Below the pieces are notes generated by a model. That model saw only the letters and a program-made list of their open reading frames with translations. It was not told where the DNA came from and searched no databases. DNA of 64,000 bases from Actinomycetospora lutea (GTDB taxonomy: Bacteria > Actinomycetota > Actinomycetes > Mycobacteriales > Pseudonocardiaceae): the NCBI RefSeq assembly GCF_028737205.1, contig NZ_JAQZAL010000003.1, positions 62,001-126,000 on the forward strand, given 5' to 3'. Shown in pieces: positions 48,571 to 55,961 of the stretch (positions within the stretch are counted from its first letter, which is position 1; every line of letters begins with the position of its first letter). Position numbers and translations under genes: made by a program.

Positions 48571-49590
48571 TCAGCGCCAGCCCAGCTCCGGGGCGAGGTG
48601 GGTGAGCACGCTCTCGACGACGTGGGCGTTGTAGTCGACGCCGAGCTGGTTGGGCACCGTGAGCAGCAGCGTGTCCGCCGCGGCGATGGCCTCGTCCTCG
48701 GCCAGCTCGGCGACGAGCTTGTCGGGCTCGCCGGCGTAGGTCCTGCCGAAGCGGGCGTCGCCGCCGTCGAGGTGGCCGACCTGGTCGGTGGAGTGCCGCT
48801 CGCGCCAGAACAGCTGGCGGTCGAGGTCGCTGACGATCGGGAAGATGCTGCGGCTGACCGACACGCGCGGCTCGCGCTCGTGACCGGCCGCGGCCCACGC
48901 GTCACGGAACCGCTGGATCTGTTCGGCCTGCAGACGGTGGAACGGCTCGCCGGTGTCCTCGGTGAGCAACGTCGAGCTCATGAGGTTCATGCCCTGCTCG
49001 GCCGTCCACTCCGCGGTGGCGCGGCTGCCGGCGCCCCACCAGATGCGGTCGCGCAGCCCCGGGGCGTACGGCTCGAGGCGCAGCAGGCCGGGCGGGTTCG
49101 CGAACATCGGGCGCGGGTTGGGCTGCGCGAAGCCCTCACCCTGCAGGACGTCGAGGAAGCGCGCGGTGTGGTCGCGTGCCATGTCGGCGTCGGTCGAGCC
49201 GTCCTGCGGCGTGTGGCCGAAGTAGCGGTAGCCGTCGATGACCTGCTCGGGCGACCCGCGGCTGATGCCGAGCTGCAGGCGTCCGCCGGAGATCAGGTCG
49301 GCGGCCCCGGCGTCCTCGGCCATGGACAGCGGGTTCTCGTAGCGCATGTCGATCACGCCGGTGCCGAGCTCGATCCGGCTCGTCCTCGCGGCCGCCGCCG
49401 CGAGCAGCGGGAACGGCGAGGCGAGCTGGCGGGCGAAGTGGTGCACGCGGAAGTACGCGCCGTCGGCGCCCGCCTCCTCGGCGGCCACGGCCAGGTCGAT
49501 CGACTGCAGCAGGGCGTCCTGCGCGGACCGGACCATCGACGCCGACGACGGCGACCAGTGCCCGAAGGAGAGGAACCCGATCTTCTTCAC
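48571..49590 (-). CDS. LLM-class flavin-dependent oxidoreductase
   Basis: Luciferase-like monooxygenase of 339 aa: MKKIGFLSFGHWSPS, AEEAGADGAYFRVHHFARQLASPFPLLAAAAARTSRIELGTGVIDM, then SGGRLQLGISRGSPEQVIDGYRYFG, and the late DEAIAAADTLLLTVPNQLG. FMN or F420 cofactor; substrate unknown. It is encoded upstream of the ABM gene on the same strand, with a separate TAGGAT box between them. Confidence 0.9.
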   Translation of the reverse strand: MKKIGFLSFGHWSPSSASMVRSAQDALLQSIDLAVAAEEAGADGAYFRVHHFARQLASPFPLLAAAAARTSRIELGTGVIDMRYENPLSMAEDAGAADLISGGRLQLGISRGSPEQVIDGYRYFGHTPQDGSTDADMARDHTARFLDVLQGEGFAQPNPRPMFANPPGLLRLEPYAPGLRDRIWWGAGSRATAEWTAEQGMNLMSSTLLTEDTGEPFHRLQAEQIQRFRDAWAAAGHEREPRVSVSRSIFPIVSDLDRQLFWRERHSTDQVGHLDGGDARFGRTYAGEPDKLVAELAEDEAIAAADTLLLTVPNQLGVDYNAHVVESVLTHLAPELGWR

Positions 49591-49855
49591 GCTTCAACCA
49601 ACGGCGGCGCCCCGGGCGGCATTCCGACCCGGGGCCCGGCACCGGGTCAGCCCTGGTCCATGGAGAAGAGCTCGAGCTGGACTGTCGGGGTCGCGGACGA
49701 CGAGCGCCGAGGAGGGCGGTGTACCTCGCAGAGATCGAGAGACACGCAATGTCGGGCGCCGGTCGGGCGGTCCGGATTCGCAGGTCCCGGGGGTTGACAC
49801 CCCGCCCCCGACCCCTCGATCTTGCTCGGACCATCGTGGCTCGAGGAGGAGTGCC

Positions 49856-50749
49856 GTGGCGCAGCAGGACTTCGACGTGGTGTCCGACGGGTGGTCGTAC
49901 CTGGAGTGCCCGCGGTGGCACGACGGGCGGCTGTGGGTCTCGGACTTCTACACCGAGCGGGTCGTCGCGATCGACCCCGACGGTGGCCACGAGGTGATCG
50001 CCGAGGTGCCCCAGCAGCCCTCCGGTCTCGGTTTCCTGCCCGACGGGCGCCTGTTGATCGTCTCGATGCGCGACCACCGGATCCTGCGGCGCGAGCACGA
50101 CGGGTCCCTGGTGGAGCACGCCGACCTGTCGGGGCTGGTCGGCCACCACCTCAACGACATGGTCGTCGACGCCCGCGGCGGCGCCTACGTCGGCAACTTC
50201 GGCTTCGACCTCATGGGCGGTGCCCCGCTCGCCCGCACGACGCTGACCCACGTCGCCCCCGACGGCACGCCGCGCACCATCGCCGACGACCTGCTCTTCC
50301 CCAACGGGATGGTGCTGTTCGACCGCGTCCTCGTCGTCGCCGAGACCTTCGGTGCGCGCCTGACCGCGTTCGACGTCGCCGACGACGGCGGCCTCGCGCG
50401 CCGCCGCGACTGGGCCCGGTTCGCGCCGCCGCCGGTGACCGACGACGTCGGCGAGGCCCTCGCCGGTCTCACCGTCGCGCCCGACGGGCTGGGCGGCGAC
50501 GCCGAGGGCGCGATCTGGGTGGCCGACGCCCTGCACCAGCGGGTCCTGCGCGTCGCCGAGGGCGGCACGATCCTCGAGGAGCGCCCGACCGGCGGCCTCG
50601 GCGTCTACGCCTGCATGCTCGGCGGCGAGGACGGTCGGACGCTCTACGCGTGCGCGGCGCCGTCGTTCGCCGAGCACGAGCGCCGCCCGGTGCGCGAGGC
50701 CGTCCTGCTCGCCACCCGGGTCGACGTGCCGCACGCCGCGCTGCCCTGA
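49856..50749 (+). CDS. SMP-30/gluconolactonase family protein
   Basis: Six-bladed beta-propeller lactonase of 297 aa: SYLECPRWHDGRLWVSDFYTERV (first metal Glu), PSGLGFLPDGRLLIVSM, HLNDMVVDARGGAYVGNFGFD (metal Asn-Asp), FPNGMVL and EGAIWVADALHQRVLRV (last Asp). All four metal ligands seem present. Likely a Ca/Zn lactonase of the Drp35-like type. GTG has GAGGAGGA at 7 nt. Confidence 0.9.
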   Translation: MAQQDFDVVSDGWSYLECPRWHDGRLWVSDFYTERVVAIDPDGGHEVIAEVPQQPSGLGFLPDGRLLIVSMRDHRILRREHDGSLVEHADLSGLVGHHLNDMVVDARGGAYVGNFGFDLMGGAPLARTTLTHVAPDGTPRTIADDLLFPNGMVLFDRVLVVAETFGARLTAFDVADDGGLARRRDWARFAPPPVTDDVGEALAGLTVAPDGLGGDAEGAIWVADALHQRVLRVAEGGTILEERPTGGLGVYACMLGGEDGRTLYACAAPSFAEHERRPVREAVLLATRVDVPHAALP

Positions 50750-50758
50750 CGGGCCCGC

Positions 50759-51931
50759 CTACGCGCGAGGCCGGAGGCCCGCGACGGGCAGGGCGGCGAG
50801 CCGGCTGCCCTGTACCCCGCCGGGGTCCACGCGGCGCAGGTCGGCGGCGGGCACGGCCAGGCGCGCGTCGGGGAAGTCGGTGACGACGACGTCGACGGCG
50901 GCGGCGAGCTCGGTGCGCGCGAGGTGGATGCCCGCGCACACGTGCGGCCCGGCGCCGAAGGCCATCCCGCTGCCCGGGCCCGCACCGGGGTCGTCGGCGA
51001 GGCCGGCGAGGTCGACGAGCACGGGTGTCCGGGGCGCGAGCACGACGCCCGCGAGCTCGACCTCCTCGGTGATGAAGCGCCACAGCGAGAACGGTGCCGG
51101 CGGGTCGCGGCGCAGGACGTCGTCGACGAGCGCGGGCACGTCGGCGGGCGGGCTGCCTCTCCGGGTCGAGCTCCGCTGCGCTGCGTCTCTCGCGGTCAGG
51201 ACGCGCGCGAGCAGGAAGCCCAGCGCGATGTCGGTGGTCAGCTGGCCGGCGAAGATCAGGGCGAAGAGCAGGTAGTGCACCTCGTCGTCGGTCACCGACG
51301 CCGGCAGGCGCCCGCGCAGCTCGCGGGCCAGGCCGTCGTGCTCCATCGCCGCCGCGCCGAGCCGGGCGAAGGCGCCCATCGCCGCCGCCGCGTCCGCGGC
51401 GTCACCGAGCATGCGCCGGCAGGCGTCCACGGCGTCGTCGATCATGGCGCGGGGCAGGCCGAGCAGGTCGCCGACGACCGTGAGCGGGTAGCGGGTGGTG
51501 AAGTCGGCGGTGAGGTCGGCGGTGTCCCCGAGACCGGCGAGCAGCTCCCGGGCGGCGTCGCGCATCGCCCCGGCCCGGGCCCGCATCCGGCGCGGCGAGA
51601 GCATCGGGGCGTGCGCCCGGCGCAGCGCGGCGTGGGGCGCGCCCTCGGCCGTGGTCAGCGACAGGGCGTCGGCGGCGGCCGGCTCGAGACCGGCGACCCG
51701 CGGATCCCACGTGGACGGGGCGAGGGCGGTGTCCGTGACGATCCGCCGGTCGCCGAGGACGACCCGGGCGAGCGCCGCGGTGGTCACCACCGCGACCGGA
51801 CCGCCGGCCGGCGCCTCCGTGAGGACCACCGGCCCCGCGGCGCGCAGCACGTCCCGGCCGGGGTAGGGCTCGTCCGGGCGGTGGGTCCCGCCGGTGAACG
51901 GGCAGGTGCCGTGCGACGATTGCTGCGTCAT
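50759..51931 (-). CDS. Cytochrome P450 with altered motifs
   Basis: A 390-aa P450. Heme loop FGAGPHVCAGIHLARTEL (C332) is intact. The I-helix reads LIFAGQLTTDIALGF, with Leu where Asp/Glu normally precedes the Thr. The K-helix ExxR reads DVLR (Asp for Glu). The segment between them (AAQRSSTRRGS) is encoded by a dispersed repeat copy. So it may fold differently or use an unusual mechanism. Start ATG chosen; a GTG/ATG six codons earlier exists. Divergent from the MarR-type gene with a shared palindrome between. No ferredoxin partner is near. Confidence 0.85.
   Translation of the reverse strand: MTQQSSHGTCPFTGGTHRPDEPYPGRDVLRAAGPVVLTEAPAGGPVAVVTTAALARVVLGDRRIVTDTALAPSTWDPRVAGLEPAAADALSLTTAEGAPHAALRRAHAPMLSPRRMRARAGAMRDAARELLAGLGDTADLTADFTTRYPLTVVGDLLGLPRAMIDDAVDACRRMLGDAADAAAAMGAFARLGAAAMEHDGLARELRGRLPASVTDDEVHYLLFALIFAGQLTTDIALGFLLARVLTARDAAQRSSTRRGSPPADVPALVDDVLRRDPPAPFSLWRFITEEVELAGVVLAPRTPVLVDLAGLADDPGAGPGSGMAFGAGPHVCAGIHLARTELAAAVDVVVTDFPDARLAVPAADLRRVDPGGVQGSRLAALPVAGLRPRA
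51163..51202. repeat. Dispersed short repeat, copy 4 (inside the P450 gene)
   Basis: GGGTCGAGCTCCGCTGCGCT core followed by GCGTCTC and GCGGTC blocks also seen near 31438. In frame in the P450 gene, between the I- and K-helices. Confidence 0.6.
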
Positions 51932-51950
51932 GCAGAGACTGTGACACACA

Positions 51951-51971
51951 TTCGCTGCACTGTGCAGTGAA
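51951..51971. promoter_or_regulatory. Operator-like palindrome between the P450 and MarR genes
   Basis: Half-sites TTC-n-CTGCAC and GTGCAG-n-GAA around a central T. It lies 20 nt from each predicted start in a divergent promoter, as expected for MarR autoregulation and control of the neighbour. Confidence 0.65.
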
Positions 51972-51990
51972 ATCCCCGAGGGAGGTGGCG

Positions 51991-52434
51991 GTGGAGCCCG
52001 AGGAGGTCGTCGCGGCGCTCGCGGCGTGGAGCGTGCGGCTCGTGCAGTTCAACGGGCACGTCGCCGGGCAGCTGGGGGTCGGCACCACCGAGCTGCAGTG
52101 CCTCTACGAGCTCGCGCAGCACGGGCCCGCGACCCCGGGCGCGCTCGCCGCGCGGCTGAACCTCACCACCGGCTCCGCGTCGCGGATGGTCGAGCGCCTG
52201 CACGCGGCCGGGCACGTCCACCGGGTCGCCGACCCGGCCGACCGCCGCCGCGTGCTCGTCGAGCCGGACCCGGCCTCGCTCGCGCGCATCGGCGCGATCT
52301 ACGGCCCGCTCAACGACCGGCTCGCCGCCCTGCTCGCGGGCACGGCCCCCGCGGAGCTCGAGCGCATGGGCGCGTTCCTGGCGGCGGCCGAGGAGCGCAC
52401 CGACGAGCTCATCCGGGAGCTGTCGGCGGGGTGA
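51991..52434 (+). CDS. MarR-family regulator
   Basis: A 147-aa winged-helix regulator: helix 1 VVAALAAWSVRLVQFNGHVAGQ, recognition region ATPGALAARLNLTTGSASRMVERLHAAGHVHRVADPADRRRVLVEP (wing). Start GTG 51991 has GAGGGAGG 5 nt before; two in-frame GTG codons upstream lack one. Likely represses itself and the divergent P450 gene through the palindrome upstream; ligand unknown. Its last 26 nt overlap the convergent sigma-factor gene. Confidence 0.9.
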   Translation: MEPEEVVAALAAWSVRLVQFNGHVAGQLGVGTTELQCLYELAQHGPATPGALAARLNLTTGSASRMVERLHAAGHVHRVADPADRRRVLVEPDPASLARIGAIYGPLNDRLAALLAGTAPAELERMGAFLAAAEERTDELIRELSAG

Positions 52435-53449
52435 CGGCGGGCAGCGTCGCGGGCAGGCCCGCGCGGGCCAGGTGCTCGGGGCCGATGAACGCGGTGACCT
52501 CGGCGATCCGCCCGTCCTCGGCGAGCGTCAGCACGTCGAGGACCATGCCCCGCCAGAGCTGCTCCTCGCCGTCCCAGGTGTAGCAGCCGACGGCGAGCTG
52601 GCCGTTGGCGCGCGTGGGCACGTGGCGCCACGCCGTCCGCAGCGGGGCCGCCTCCAGGAACGCCCGCACGGCCGGCAGCCCGCGGAACCACGCGGCGTTC
52701 GGCGGCATCGTCCACGTGACGTCGGCGGTGAGCAGGGCGACCAGCGCCTCGGCGTCGCCCGCCTCCAGCGCGGCGGTGTAGCGCGCGACGGTGGCGGCGA
52801 GCGAGGCGTCGGACAGGGCGCGCAGGGTGCGCTGCTGGCTCGGGCCGGTGACCTTGGTGGCCAGCGTGGCGCGGGCGCGCTGCACGGCGCTGTTCACCGA
52901 CGCCGTCGTCGTCGCCATCATCGCGGCGACCTCGGCCGCCGAGAACCCCAGCACCTCCATGAGCAGCAGCGCGGCGCGCTGGTTGCCCGGCAGGTGCTGC
53001 AGGGCGGCGACGAAGGCGAGCTCGACCGTCTCGCGCTCCTGCACCGTGGCGTCCGGGTCGTCGGGGTAGGGCCCCAGCCAGGCCACCTCGGTGCGCGGCG
53101 GGTCGTCCACGACGCCCTCGCTCGCCGGGCCGAGGTCCATCGGCAGCGCACGGCGCCCGCGGCGCCCGGCGGTGTCGAGGCTGGTGTTGGTGGCCACCGT
53201 GTAGAGCCACGACCGCAGCGCGCCGGGCCGGCCGGACCGGTCCTCGAAGCGGTCGATCGCCCGCCAGGCCCGCAGCAGCGCGTCCTGCAGCGCGTCGTCG
53301 GCGTCGTGGACCGAGCCGAGCATCCGGTAGCAGTGGGCGTGCAGCTCGCGGCGCAGCGGCGCGACCAGCCGGGCGAACGCCTCGTCGTCGCCGGCCCGTG
53401 CGCGGGCGAGGTCGGGATCCGGGGCCGGGTCCGCGGAGGTCGTGCTCAT
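52409..53449 (-). CDS. ECF sigma factor with SnoaL-like C-terminal domain (SigG/SigJ-type)
   Basis: A 346-aa ECF sigma factor. Region 2 (about 25-95, PLRRELHAHCYRMLGSVHDADDALQDALLRAWRA, RSWLYTVATN), region 4 (about 140-200, QHLPGNQRAALLLMEVLGFSAAEVAAMMATTTASVNSAVQRARATL), then a SnoaL/NTF2-like domain (about 210-335, YTAALEAGDAEALVALLTADVTWTMPPN). These tails can replace anti-sigma factors. No anti-sigma gene nearby. Promoter targets unknown. Confidence 0.9.
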   Translation of the reverse strand: MSTTSADPAPDPDLARARAGDDEAFARLVAPLRRELHAHCYRMLGSVHDADDALQDALLRAWRAIDRFEDRSGRPGALRSWLYTVATNTSLDTAGRRGRRALPMDLGPASEGVVDDPPRTEVAWLGPYPDDPDATVQERETVELAFVAALQHLPGNQRAALLLMEVLGFSAAEVAAMMATTTASVNSAVQRARATLATKVTGPSQQRTLRALSDASLAATVARYTAALEAGDAEALVALLTADVTWTMPPNAAWFRGLPAVRAFLEAAPLRTAWRHVPTRANGQLAVGCYTWDGEEQLWRGMVLDVLTLAEDGRIAEVTAFIGPEHLARAGLPATLPAVTPPTAPG

Positions 53450-53624
53450 GACCGTGCAGTGTGCCGCGCGGGACCGACATCGCCGAGGCGTCCGGGAGCC
53501 GACGTCACCCGCCGCGACCGGTCCCGGGCCGCTCGGCGCACGCCCCTGACCCGGCCGGACGCACCACTCGACGCCGCGTGCTGTCATCCGGGGACTGCTG
53601 ACTCGGGTGGGGGACGTCCGTGCC

Positions 53625-53630
53625 TAGTCT
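53625..53630 (+). promoter_or_regulatory. -10 box TAGTCT, leaderless-type
   Basis: Six nt before the GTG of the GPP34 gene. Confidence 0.45.
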
Positions 53631-53636
53631 GTCTCC

Positions 53637-54347
53637 GTGCGCTCGGAGCGGTGGTCGTCCCGGACCGCGGACCTGACGCTTCCCGAGCGGGTCGCGTGGG
53701 TCCTCGGCGACGACGACGGCCGCCCGCTGTCCACGCTCACCGAGCCCGCGGGACTGCTGGTGGCCGCCGCGATGGTGGAGCTGCTGCTCGACGCCTCCCT
53801 GCTCGACGCGGGCGCCTCCTACCGCCGCGGACCGGTGGAGGTCACCGATCCCCTGCTGCGGTGGGTGGGCGAGGGCCTCGTGTCCCGCGGCGGCGCCAAG
53901 GCCGACCTGCAGCGCGCCGTGACGGGTCCCCGCGGCGCGCAGATGATCCGCCGGACCATGGACCGGCTGGTCGAGCGCGGGCTCGCGGCCCGCGAGCCGC
54001 GCCGGGTGTTCGGCTACCTGACGATGCCGGTGTTCGGGTCCGCGCTGCGCGTGTACGAGGTCGACGCGCTGCACCACGACCGCGCCGCCGTCCGCGCCGT
54101 CCTCGAGGGCGACGAGGAGCCCGACGAGGCCGTCGCGATGCTGGTCGTGCTGCTGCACCACGGCCGGCGCGTGCCCGAGCTGAGCCCGTCCGACCCCGCC
54201 CGCGCGGCGCGCCGGGCGCGGGCCGTCGCCGACGGTCGGTACGTGTCGCTCGGCGTCGCCCAGGACATCCGCCGGCTCGTCTCGCCGACCGTCGGGGCCG
54301 TCCTCGCCGCCCTCACCGCGACCACGGTGATCGGTTCGGACCACTGA
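53637..54347 (+). CDS. GPP34 (GOLPH3/VPS74-like) phosphoprotein family
   Basis: A 236-aa protein with the GPP34 pattern LTLPERVAWVLGDDDGRPL, AAAMVELLLDASLLDAG and RTMDRLVERGLAAREPRRVFGYLTMPVF, followed by VARALVLLHH-like MLVVLLHHGRRVPEL. Eukaryotic GOLPH3 binds phosphatidylinositol-4-phosphate; the role in actinobacteria is unknown. Followed by a second uncharacterised actinobacterial gene. No signal peptide or membrane helix in most of the protein, though the C-terminus is hydrophobic (VGAVLAALTATTVIG). Confidence 0.88.
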   Translation: MRSERWSSRTADLTLPERVAWVLGDDDGRPLSTLTEPAGLLVAAAMVELLLDASLLDAGASYRRGPVEVTDPLLRWVGEGLVSRGGAKADLQRAVTGPRGAQMIRRTMDRLVERGLAAREPRRVFGYLTMPVFGSALRVYEVDALHHDRAAVRAVLEGDEEPDEAVAMLVVLLHHGRRVPELSPSDPARAARRARAVADGRYVSLGVAQDIRRLVSPTVGAVLAALTATTVIGSDH

Positions 54348-54473
54348 TCGCGTCCGGGTGGCTGCACTCGGCCGATTCCCTCGACCGGACCCCCTGTCGC
54401 GCGGCGCGAAACGGATTACGGTAGGACATCCGAACCGGGCGCGAGGGCCCGGGGCCGGGGAGGGGAGCTTCCC

Positions 54474-55085
54474 ATGACGTCCACCAGCCCTCCGGAGGGC
54501 CTGCCCGTCCTCGAGGCCGGCGCGCACCGCGACGCGGAGGCCGGCAGTTGTCTCATGGAGTACGTATCCGTGCTCGCCGGTGAACGCTTCACCGACCGCC
54601 CCCGCTGCACCCATCCCGCGCTCGCGGCGGTGGCGTGGCAGGTCAACGACGCGGTGTCGTCGACGGCCCGCCAGCAGCTGGGCACCCGCGCGGTCACGCT
54701 GATCGGTCTCGGCCGGGACGCCGGCGTCGAGGTCCGGCCGATCGTCCTCGCGACGATCGCCCGCGCCGGCCTCGCGATCGATCCGGCCAACCGGTTCTTC
54801 CCCCGCCTGCAGCGCCGGCTCGAGCGCCGCGCCGAGGTCCGGCCGCGCCGTCGCGGGCGGGGCGAGGAGGGCGACGGCGGCCGCCTGGCGACCCTGCTGC
54901 ACGTGGGGCCGGTCAACCACGCCTGCGCCCACCTGCTCGTGGCCGCCCGCGTGGCCGATCTCGACGCCGAGGCCCGCGACCGGATGCTCGTCGCCCTGCT
55001 CGACGACACCATCGCCGCGGTGCGCGAGGCCGAGCGCGAGCGCCGCGCCGAGCTCGAGGTGCGCCCCACCGTCGCGAGCAGCTAG
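54474..55085 (+). CDS. Conserved actinobacterial protein of unknown function
   Basis: A 203-aa protein starting MTSTSPPEGLPVLEAGAHRDAEAGSCLMEYVSVLAGERFTD, then PRCTHPALAAVAWQVNDAVSS, an Arg-rich loop (RRRGRGEEGD) and a C-terminal helix pair. The SCLMEYVSVLAGE..CTHP segment is conserved in many actinobacterial proteins of unknown role; two Cys and a His could bind metal. Strong GGGGAGGGG site before the ATG. Convergent with the next gene, sharing stop-codon bases. Confidence 0.7.
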   Translation: MTSTSPPEGLPVLEAGAHRDAEAGSCLMEYVSVLAGERFTDRPRCTHPALAAVAWQVNDAVSSTARQQLGTRAVTLIGLGRDAGVEVRPIVLATIARAGLAIDPANRFFPRLQRRLERRAEVRPRRRGRGEEGDGGRLATLLHVGPVNHACAHLLVAARVADLDAEARDRMLVALLDDTIAAVREAERERRAELEVRPTVASS

Positions 55086-55627
55086 CCGACCCTGACGCAG
55101 ATCAGCGGCTCGACGCAGAGGCCCGGGCCGCCGCCCGCCGAACCGTTCGACGAGCCGCCGGACCGACCGCCGCCGGACTGACCGCCGCCGGACCCGGAAC
55201 CCGAGCCGGAGTTCGAGCTGCCACCGTTCGAGCTGCCGCCGTTCGAGCCGCCCGCGCTGTTCGCGCCATTCGCGCCGGACGAGCCGGAGCCACGGGTCGG
55301 GCCGCCGGGGGAACGGGCGGCCTCGCCGTCCGCGCCGGCGGTCGGCGCGCGTCCGGTGCTCGGCGCGTCCGTCGCCGTGCCCGCGCGGTCCGGCACGTCG
55401 GTCGCGGCGCCCACCGGGCTCGGCGTCACCGGCGGGACCGGGGCGGGGCCGGCGGGCGTCGAGCCGCCCGGCGGAGGGATCGCGGGCGTGGCCGAGCTCG
55501 ACACGGCCGGGGCGGGCGCCGCGTCCGGGACGGATTCGGAGAGCGTCCCGGGCGCGAGGTAGCCCGCCTGCGCGGAGCCCAGCATCACGACCGCGCCGAA
55601 CAGCGCCGCGAACAGCACCTTCTTCAC
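55082..55627 (-). CDS. Secreted Ser/Gly/Asn-rich low-complexity protein with a Cys-rich end
   Basis: A 181-aa protein: signal peptide (about 1-25, KKVLFAALFGAVVMLGSAQA), Pro/Ala/Thr linker (about 30-95), then Ser/Gly/Asn repeats (about 96-165, SNGGSS and SGSGSGS units) and the end GPGLCVEPLICVRVG with two cysteines five residues apart, which could form a disulfide loop or anchor. No family recognised; a surface adhesin or sheath protein is one guess. GTG start, GGAGG 8 nt upstream. Confidence 0.7.
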   Translation of the reverse strand: MKKVLFAALFGAVVMLGSAQAGYLAPGTLSESVPDAAPAPAVSSSATPAIPPPGGSTPAGPAPVPPVTPSPVGAATDVPDRAGTATDAPSTGRAPTAGADGEAARSPGGPTRGSGSSGANGANSAGGSNGGSSNGGSSNSGSGSGSGGGQSGGGRSGGSSNGSAGGGPGLCVEPLICVRVG

Positions 55628-55961
55628 CACGCCGGCCTCCACGCACGTCGCGCCGGGGTGATCTCCGAGCGACCCGAGCAGCCGGACATCGCGGGCGACA
55701 CCGGGCTTGTGACCTGCGATGACGCGGTCTCGCCCGAACGCGGAGGCGGATCACCCGCGAGGAGGTGTCCGCTCGACCCAGCGCGTTCGGCGGCGTCCGG
55801 ACGGGCGACGGGCGGCGTGCTCGATCGTGTCCCCGCCGACCGGGACGACCGGGACGACCGGCACGTCCGGCAGGCCGGCGCGCACGTCGATCATGCGGGA
55901 CGTGCCCCTCGCGACGGAGCTGCGCGGAGCCGCGTTCCGGTGGTGGGCGCCCCTCGCTCGA
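55628..55961 (-). other. Region between the secreted-protein and MFS genes
   Basis: About 330 nt with no gene. Contains CGGGACGAC repeats (55847-55865) on the plus strand. It includes the promoter of the secreted-protein gene and the 3' region of the MFS gene; no clear -10 box or terminator. Confidence 0.4.
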
